NCBI GenBank assembly: GCA_017996595.1
Contig: JAGOGT010000018.1
Location: 1 to 10,327, forward strand
DNA length: 10,327 nt
Direction of reading: 5' to 3'
DNA from: Candidatus Cloacimonadota bacterium
GTDB taxonomy: Bacteria > Cloacimonadota > Cloacimonadia > Cloacimonadales > Cloacimonadaceae
Shown here: piece by piece, positions 6,379 to 10,327 of the stretch
Layout of the letters: every line of letters starts with the position of its first letter
Numbering within the stretch: the stretch's first letter is position 1
Notes under the pieces: model-generated
Database searches by the model: none
Told to the model about the DNA's origin: nothing
The model's input: only the letters and a program-made list of their open reading frames with translations
Made by a program: the position numbers and the translations under genes

Positions 6379-6412
6379 TTCCTGGCGCCGGATACAGATG
6401 GCGCCTTAGGAA
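6379..6412 (+). other. Hairpin between tRNA-Trp and secE
   Basis: TTCCT-GGCGCC (6379-6389) pairs with GGCGCC-tt-AGGAA (6400-6412), an 11-bp stem with a 2-base bulge and a 10-base loop. No T-run follows, so it is not a Rho-independent terminator. It begins four bases after the tRNA and ends just before the secE Shine-Dalgarno, which suits an RNA-processing or mRNA 5'-end stabilising structure. The role is inferred. Confidence 0.6.
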
Positions 6413-6433
6413 CATAAGGAAGTATTGATTAGT

Positions 6434-6625
6434 ATGAAGAACTTATTTGAGAAGATCAAGCGCTTTTACCGGGAAGTCCGTTCAGAAATGAAAAGCGTAA
6501 GCTGGCCTAATAAGGCTGATATGAAAGAAGGCACGATCGTAGTGCTGGTGATGTCAGCAATTGTGGCGATATTTTTGTCGCTGGTGGATTTCGGTTTCAG
6601 CAAAATAGTTGAAATTGTGTTCTGA
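6434..6625 (+). CDS. secE: Preprotein translocase subunit SecE
   Basis: SecE is the small clamp subunit that stabilises SecY in the inner-membrane protein translocon. The 63-residue form has one amphipathic N-terminal helix (FEKIKRFYREVRSEMKSV), the family hallmark Trp24-Pro25 (VSWPNKADM), and one transmembrane helix at about residues 34-55 (TIVVLVMSAIVAIFLSLV). This is the single-helix SecE typical of most bacteria, rather than the three-helix form of E. coli. The start is ambiguous. ATG 6434 lies 11 bases after AAGGAAG (6416-6422), slightly far. An in-frame TTG at 6425 would add Met-Ile-Ser but is only two bases from the end of that site. I prefer the ATG. Its stop overlaps the AAGGA upstream of nusG, and both genes are clearly co-transcribed. 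Confidence 0.93.
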   Translation: MKNLFEKIKRFYREVRSEMKSVSWPNKADMKEGTIVVLVMSAIVAIFLSLVDFGFSKIVEIVF

Positions 6626-6642
6626 AGGACAGGAAAAGCAGC

Positions 6643-7176
6643 ATGAAGTGGTATGTGATCCATACCTATTCCGGACATGAGAACAAGGTGAAGACCGCCA
6701 TTGAAAAAGGGCTGGCCGACACCAAGCTGGCCGATATGGTGGGCCGCTTGCTGGTACCTGTACGCAAAACTTTTATTATCCGAGAGGGCAAGAAAGTGGA
6801 ACGGGAACGCAAGCTCTTCACATCGTATGTAATTATGGAAGCAGAGATGTGTGCGGAGCTGAAGACCTACGTGATGGGAATTGCGGGAGTAACGGGATTT
6901 TTGGGAATCGGCAAGGATCATAAGGATCCAGCGCCGCTTAGCCAGGATGAAGTTGACCGGCTTTTGGGCATCACCGATCCCGATCGCGATTTGAAGATTT
7001 ATTCATTTATGCCCGGCGATATGGTGAAAGTAAACGCTGGGCCTTTCTCCGATTTTGAGGGGATCGTGCAAAAAATAGCCGATGACGGTTCCAAGCTGGT
7101 TATCGATGTAACCGTATTTGGACGCCGTACACCTGTGGAGCTTAATTCCAATCAGGTGGAACTGATAAAGAAATAA
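6643..7176 (+). CDS. nusG: Transcription termination/antitermination factor NusG
   Basis: NusG is a universal RNA polymerase-binding elongation factor that also contacts Rho or ribosomal protein S10. The 177-residue length is usual. The NGN domain starts with the hallmark KWYVIHTYSGHENKVKTAIE and continues through LVPVRKTFIIREGKKVERERKLF and GVTGFLG. The C-terminal KOW domain spans about residues 122-177 (FMPGDMVKVNAGPFSDFEGIV and the VFGRRTPVELNSNQVE stretch). Residues 59-62 read FTSY where most bacterial NusG have FPGY, a small departure in a conserved loop. The start ATG follows AGGA (6631-6634) with 8 bases between. The gap to secE is 17 bases and to rplK 24 bases, so these form one operon. 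Confidence 0.97.
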   Translation: MKWYVIHTYSGHENKVKTAIEKGLADTKLADMVGRLLVPVRKTFIIREGKKVERERKLFTSYVIMEAEMCAELKTYVMGIAGVTGFLGIGKDHKDPAPLSQDEVDRLLGITDPDRDLKIYSFMPGDMVKVNAGPFSDFEGIVQKIADDGSKLVIDVTVFGRRTPVELNSNQVELIKK

Positions 7177-7200
7177 AGTAACTAGTATAGAGGTAGTAAC

Positions 7201-7632
7201 ATGGCAAAACCTAAAGATGCCGTAGCAACGATTAAATTGCAGCTTCCTGCCGGCAAGGCAACTCCGGCTCCGCCGGTTGGCCCTGCTTTGGGTCAGGCCG
7301 GGGTGAATATTCCCGAATTTTGCCGTCAATTTAACGAGAAGACCGCTGATCAGCCTGGAATGGTATTTCCGGTATTGATTTATGTGGCCAAGAATAAATC
7401 GTTCACTTTCGAGATCAAGACTCCGCCTGCGGCAGTGCTGATCAAGAAAGAAGCAGGTCTCGCCAAAGGCAGCGCGGTTCCCAACAAAACCAAGGTTGGC
7501 AAAGTAAACCGTGCCCAATTGAAAACCATTGCCGAGCTGAAAATTCAAGACATGAATTGCAATTCCCTTGAATCTGCTATGAGTATGATCGCTGGAACTG
7601 CACGGAGCATGGGTGTGGTCGTTGAAGACTAA
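7201..7632 (+). CDS. rplK: 50S ribosomal protein L11 (uL11)
   Basis: L11 binds the GTPase-associated region of 23S rRNA and helps elongation factors act at the base of the ribosomal stalk. At 143 residues it has the normal length. The N-terminal domain shows the proline-rich segment [16 protein letters not shown] (22-37), the classic L11 signature and the site of thiostrepton-related resistance mutations in other bacteria. The C-terminal rRNA-binding domain follows from about residue 70 ([32 protein letters not shown], the final [10 protein letters not shown]). GAGG (7190-7193) lies 7 bases before the ATG. It is immediately downstream of nusG and upstream of rplA, the universal bacterial order. 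Confidence 0.98.
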   Translation: MAKPKDAVATIKLQLPAGKATPAPPVGPALGQAGVNIPEFCRQFNEKTADQPGMVFPVLIYVAKNKSFTFEIKTPPAAVLIKKEAGLAKGSAVPNKTKVGKVNRAQLKTIAELKIQDMNCNSLESAMSMIAGTARSMGVVVED

Positions 7633-7673
7633 CATGCTTACCGCGCAGGAGATAGTATTCATAAGGAGAGTCA

Positions 7674-8378
7674 ATGAAGCATAGTAAAAGGTACAACGTT
7701 GCCTACACGATGTTCGACCGCCAGAAGAGATTTGATCTCGCTGAAGCACTCAAGCTTTTGAAGAGTTTACCGGCTTCCAAGTTTGATGAAACAGTGGAGC
7801 TTCACTTCAATCTGGGCGTTGATCCTCGTAAAGCCGATCAGCAGATCCGTAATTCGCTGGTGCTTCCCCACGGAACGGGGAAGACAGTGCGAACCCTGGT
7901 TTTCGCTGAAGGTGATAAGGCAGATGAAGCCAGAAAAGCTGGCGCCGATTTTGTTGGCGTGGATGATCTGATCGAAAAGATATCGGGCGGTTGGTTCGAA
8001 TTTGACGTAGTGATCTCCACTCCTACCCTGATGGGCAAGATTGGAAAGCTGGGACGCGTTCTTGGTCCCAGAGGTATGATGCCAAACCCGAAAGTGGGTA
8101 CGGTTACCATGGATGTTGGTAAAGCGGTGGAAGAAGCCAAGGGTGGAAAGGTAGCTTATCGTGTGGATAAGTTTGCCAATCTGCACATTATGGCCGGAAA
8201 ACGCAGCTTCGACGAGGATAAGCTGAAAGATAATATCAAAGCTATTCTGGCTGCCATCATCAAGGAAAGACCCGCAACTCTGAAGGGCGTATTTATTCGC
8301 AGCATCACCCTCTGCACCACAATGGGACCCGGCATTAAGATGCAGGTCGCAAGCGCAACCTTGGAAGCAAAGAGCTAA
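7674..8378 (+). CDS. rplA: 50S ribosomal protein L1 (uL1)
   Basis: L1 forms the mobile L1 stalk next to the ribosomal E site and in several bacteria also represses its own operon by binding mRNA. The 234-residue length is standard. The start at 7674 follows AAGGAG with good spacing and gives MKHSKRYN, then DLAEALKLLKSLPASKFDETVELHFNLG. The family signature GRVLGPRGMMPNPKVGTVT lies at residues 127-145, followed by the KGGKVAYRVDKFANLH segment. The gap from rplK is 41 bases and contains another purine-rich AGGAGA, so translation is likely independent of rplK. No L1-binding mRNA site could be identified by eye. Confidence 0.98.
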   Translation: MKHSKRYNVAYTMFDRQKRFDLAEALKLLKSLPASKFDETVELHFNLGVDPRKADQQIRNSLVLPHGTGKTVRTLVFAEGDKADEARKAGADFVGVDDLIEKISGGWFEFDVVISTPTLMGKIGKLGRVLGPRGMMPNPKVGTVTMDVGKAVEEAKGGKVAYRVDKFANLHIMAGKRSFDEDKLKDNIKAILAAIIKERPATLKGVFIRSITLCTTMGPGIKMQVASATLEAKS

Positions 8379-8391
8379 GGGGGTATGAAAC

Positions 8392-8928
8392 ATGGTACAA
8401 GATGTTAAATACGACATTGTAAAAGACTTAACGGCAAGATTAAGTGGCGCAAAAGCGATCGTACTGGTAGATTATAAGGGAATAAACATCGAACAAGTGA
8501 ATCAATTGCGCAACAGATTCCGTGCCGGTCAAGTGGACTACTTTGTTCAAAAGAACACTCTGATCAAGATCGCCTTGAACGGGCTTGGCATATCCGATTT
8601 GGATAGCCACCTGCAAGGTCCTACTGCAGTGGCGGTGTGTAAAATCGATGAAGTTACCCCGGCACGTGAAATGATTAAATTCTTGAAAGAAGTGATGGAA
8701 GACAAGAACTTTCCGAAGTTCAAGATTGGGTATATTGGCGGACACATCTTTTCCGCAGCCGATCTCACTGCCCTGGCAGCCCTTCCGTCCCGCGAAGAAC
8801 TCCTTGCCAAGGTGCTGGGAAGCATGCAAGCTCCGCTCACTGGCTTCATGGGAGTAAGTATGGGAATCATCCGCAAATTCGTGTATGCGCTTGATGCCAT
8901 AGTAAAAAAACAAGCTGAAGCCAGCTAA
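8392..8928 (+). CDS. rplJ: 50S ribosomal protein L10 (uL10)
   Basis: L10 is the base of the ribosomal stalk; its N-terminal domain binds 23S rRNA and its C-terminal helix holds dimers of L7/L12. This 178-residue protein shows [42 protein letters not shown] and a C-terminal helix with [18 protein letters not shown] typical of L10. The start is ATG 8392, preceded by AAGGGGG (8377-8383) that overlaps the rplA stop; the ATG at 8385 is out of frame. Only 13 bases separate rplA and rplJ, so there is no room for the long L10 leader RNA that many bacteria use for autoregulation. Translational coupling to rplA is likely. Confidence 0.98.
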   Translation: MVQDVKYDIVKDLTARLSGAKAIVLVDYKGINIEQVNQLRNRFRAGQVDYFVQKNTLIKIALNGLGISDLDSHLQGPTAVAVCKIDEVTPAREMIKFLKEVMEDKNFPKFKIGYIGGHIFSAADLTALAALPSREELLAKVLGSMQAPLTGFMGVSMGIIRKFVYALDAIVKKQAEAS

Positions 8929-8960
8929 GAAAAAATATTCATAGATCCGATGGAGGAACA

Positions 8961-9341
8961 ATGTCCGATAAAAAGCAACAAGTAATTGATCTGATCAAAG
9001 AGATGACCGTGCTGGAGCTCTCTGAATTAGTGAAAGAAATGGAAGAGATTTTTGGCGTATCCGCAGCTGCTCCCGTGGCGGCTATGGTAGCACCCGCCGC
9101 TGGTGGCGATGCAAGTGCCAAAGAAGAACAGACAGAATTTGACGTGATCCTTGCCAACGCAGGCGAGAAGAAGATCAACGTGATCAAGGTTGTCCGTGAG
9201 ATCACCAAGCTTGGGCTGAAAGAAGCCAAAGACCTGGTGGACGGTGCCCCCAAATTGGTCTCCGAGAAAGTCAGCAAAGAAGAAGCCGATTCTACCAAGA
9301 AGAAACTCGAAGAAGCCGGTGCAACTGTCGAAGTTAAGTAA
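8961..9341 (+). CDS. rplL: 50S ribosomal protein L7/L12 (bL12)
   Basis: L7/L12 is the multi-copy stalk protein that recruits EF-Tu, EF-G and other GTPases to the ribosome. At 126 residues it is slightly longer than the ~121 of E. coli. The N-terminal dimerisation domain ([27 protein letters not shown]) is followed by a flexible Ala/Val/Gly-rich hinge (~residues 36-54, [16 protein letters not shown]), then the globular domain with the conserved [20 protein letters not shown] and [10 protein letters not shown] stretches. The ATG at 8961 follows GGAGGA (8951-8956). It is 32 bases downstream of rplJ. An inverted repeat able to act as an attenuator follows the stop, which would allow more L12 than RNA polymerase to be made. 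Confidence 0.98.
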   Translation: MSDKKQQVIDLIKEMTVLELSELVKEMEEIFGVSAAAPVAAMVAPAAGGDASAKEEQTEFDVILANAGEKKINVIKVVREITKLGLKEAKDLVDGAPKLVSEKVSKEEADSTKKKLEEAGATVEVK

Positions 9342-9363
9342 GCTCTTCCCAACTGAGATAAAG

Positions 9364-9397
9364 GTCCAAAAAAAGTCCGTAGGGACTTTTTTTGGAC
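9364..9397. terminator. Putative attenuator or terminator between rplL and rpoB
   Basis: GTCCAAAAAAAGTCC (9364-9378) is perfectly complementary to GGACTTTTTTTGGAC (9383-9397) across the 4-base loop GTAG, giving a 15-bp stem. The inner stem AGTCC/GGACT followed by T7 is a minimal Rho-independent terminator, and the complement is the same on the other strand, so it is bidirectional. Because rpoB lies 145 bases downstream with no strong promoter that I can see, I expect partial termination, as at the E. coli rplL-rpoB attenuator. Confidence 0.75.
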
Positions 9398-9542
9398 TAT
9401 TTAAGGCTGGATATTACCGTGAAATTTGGTTTACCTGTAAACCGGTTCAATAGATTATGTATGGTGCCCAAAGCGTGAATACAAAAAGCAACAAACCCAA
9501 AAACCATGATGTTGGTTTGAGAGACCGCAAAGGAGAGAGCTT

Positions 9543-10327
9543 TTGAGAAAGGTCAAAAGTTATTCCCGTATTTCCGGAAGATTTGCCGAGCTTGGAATCC
9601 CGGAAGTGGAGATTCCGAATCTTCTGGCAATGCAAGTGGATTCCTTCAACGATTTTCTGCAGAAAGAGATCCATCCGCAACGCAGATCAAAGACAGGATT
9701 GCAAGCTGTCTTTGAATCGATATTCCCCCTCGAGGACTCCAAGGGGAACTTCCTGCTGGAATTCATCGAATATAACGTACTGCAAGAAAAGTACACTATC
9801 GAAGAATGCCGTGACCGTAATCTATCGTATCAGGCACCTCTGAAGGCGAAAATGCGCCTCAGCGTGTTTGAAAATAACGAAGGCGTACGGGAGCATAAGG
9901 ATACTCTGGAGCAAGATGTCTTTTTAGGCGAGATCCCCCTGGTTACTGAGCAGGGAACGTTCGTCGTAAATGGAGCGGAAAGAGTAATCATCTCTCAATT
10001 GCAACGTTCTCCCGGGGTATTCTTCTCGGAAGAGAAACACCCCAGCGGAAAGACCTTATATTCAGCCAAAGTGATTCCCTATAATGGTTCCTGGCTGGAA
10101 TTTGATATCGATATCCACGATGTGATGTTTGTGCATATCGATAAGCGCCGCAAGCTTCCGGTAACCACGCTGCTGCGTGCGATCGGAATTTCCACGGATA
10201 TGGATTTGCGCCGTACTTTCTATCAGAGTGAGACTCTGGAGCTGAACAAGGCCAAGGGACGTCATCTCTTTACCGAAATCTATGAGAAAGACAATCCTGA
10301 GCCTCTGGCCCTTGCCAATGAAATGGT
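9543..10327 (+). CDS. rpoB: RNA polymerase beta subunit, N-terminal part (3' end outside window)
   Basis: The beta subunit of the DNA-dependent RNA polymerase; only the first 261 codons of an expected ~1,200-1,300 are present. The start is TTG at 9543: AAAGGAG (9529-9535) lies 7 bases upstream, the only upstream in-frame stop is at 9507-9509, and the first in-frame ATG is codon 30, which would remove the conserved start (RKVKSYSRISG, then IPNLLAMQVDSFNDFLQ). Other recognisable beta landmarks are SIFPLEDSKGNFLLEFIEY, LSYQAPLKAKMRLSVFE and, from residue 123, a block around DVFLGEIPLVTEQGTFVVNG followed by AERVIISQLQRSPGVFF, the strongest signature. The rifampicin-binding region is beyond the window. 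rpoB follows rplL as in nearly all bacteria; rpoC is expected next. Confidence 0.97.
   Translation, partial: MRKVKSYSRISGRFAELGIPEVEIPNLLAMQVDSFNDFLQKEIHPQRRSKTGLQAVFESIFPLEDSKGNFLLEFIEYNVLQEKYTIEECRDRNLSYQAPLKAKMRLSVFENNEGVREHKDTLEQDVFLGEIPLVTEQGTFVVNGAERVIISQLQRSPGVFFSEEKHPSGKTLYSAKVIPYNGSWLEFDIDIHDVMFVHIDKRRKLPVTTLLRAIGISTDMDLRRTFYQSETLELNKAKGRHLFTEIYEKDNPEPLALANEM

Overview
The window is a piece of bacterial chromosome carrying a conserved translation and transcription locus (four tRNA genes, tuf, rpmG, tRNA-Trp, secE, nusG, rplK, rplA, rplJ, rplL and the start of rpoB). It is preceded by two paralogous OmpA-type outer-membrane genes and one divergent gene for a secreted surface protein. 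The signal peptides, OmpA barrels with peptidoglycan-binding domains and an Asp-rich thrombospondin type-3 linker indicate a diderm (Gram-negative-type) bacterium. The secreted protein (adhesin-like N-terminal part plus fibronectin-III-like module) resembles surface proteins of the FCB superphylum; Cloacimonadota is my best guess from protein style only and is not proven by anything here.

Layout: (1) 1-891, minus strand, 3'-truncated secreted protein. (2) 892-1277, divergent intergenic region with a promoter-like sequence for the next gene and one unexplained open frame. (3) 1278-2288 and 2476-4014, plus strand, two OmpA-family genes, each with its own Shine-Dalgarno sequence and a following terminator hairpin; the second also has a TTGACA promoter. 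Their C-terminal domains are about two-thirds identical by hand alignment, and the second has an extra ~175-residue Ca-binding-type repeat linker. (4) 4071-4422, a spacer with 11-bp tandem repeats, a near-perfect 20-bp palindrome and a promoter candidate next to the tRNAs. (5) 4423-4792, tRNA-Thr(TGT), Tyr(GTA), Gly(TCC), Thr(GGT), then a structured leader and tuf (4923-6107). This is the same order and the same anticodons as the E. coli thrU-tyrU-glyT-thrT-tufB operon. (6) rpmG (6130-6276), tRNA-Trp, secE, nusG, rplK, rplA, rplJ and rplL follow with short gaps. (7) A perfect 15-bp inverted repeat with internal A7/T7 runs lies between rplL and rpoB, where E. coli has a partial terminator. rpoB starts at a TTG codon and runs off the window.

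The genes of parts 5-7 work together: EF-Tu delivers aminoacyl-tRNA (four tRNAs are co-encoded), L33/L11/L1/L10/L12 are large-subunit ribosomal proteins (the L11, L10 and L12 proteins form the factor-binding stalk used by EF-Tu), NusG couples RNA polymerase to the ribosome, SecE is a translocon subunit, and RpoB is the polymerase beta subunit. Most of the window is ordinary, highly conserved housekeeping sequence. I see no mobile element, CRISPR array, defence system or clearly new system. The points worth a second look are non-coding structures and the OmpA paralogue pair.
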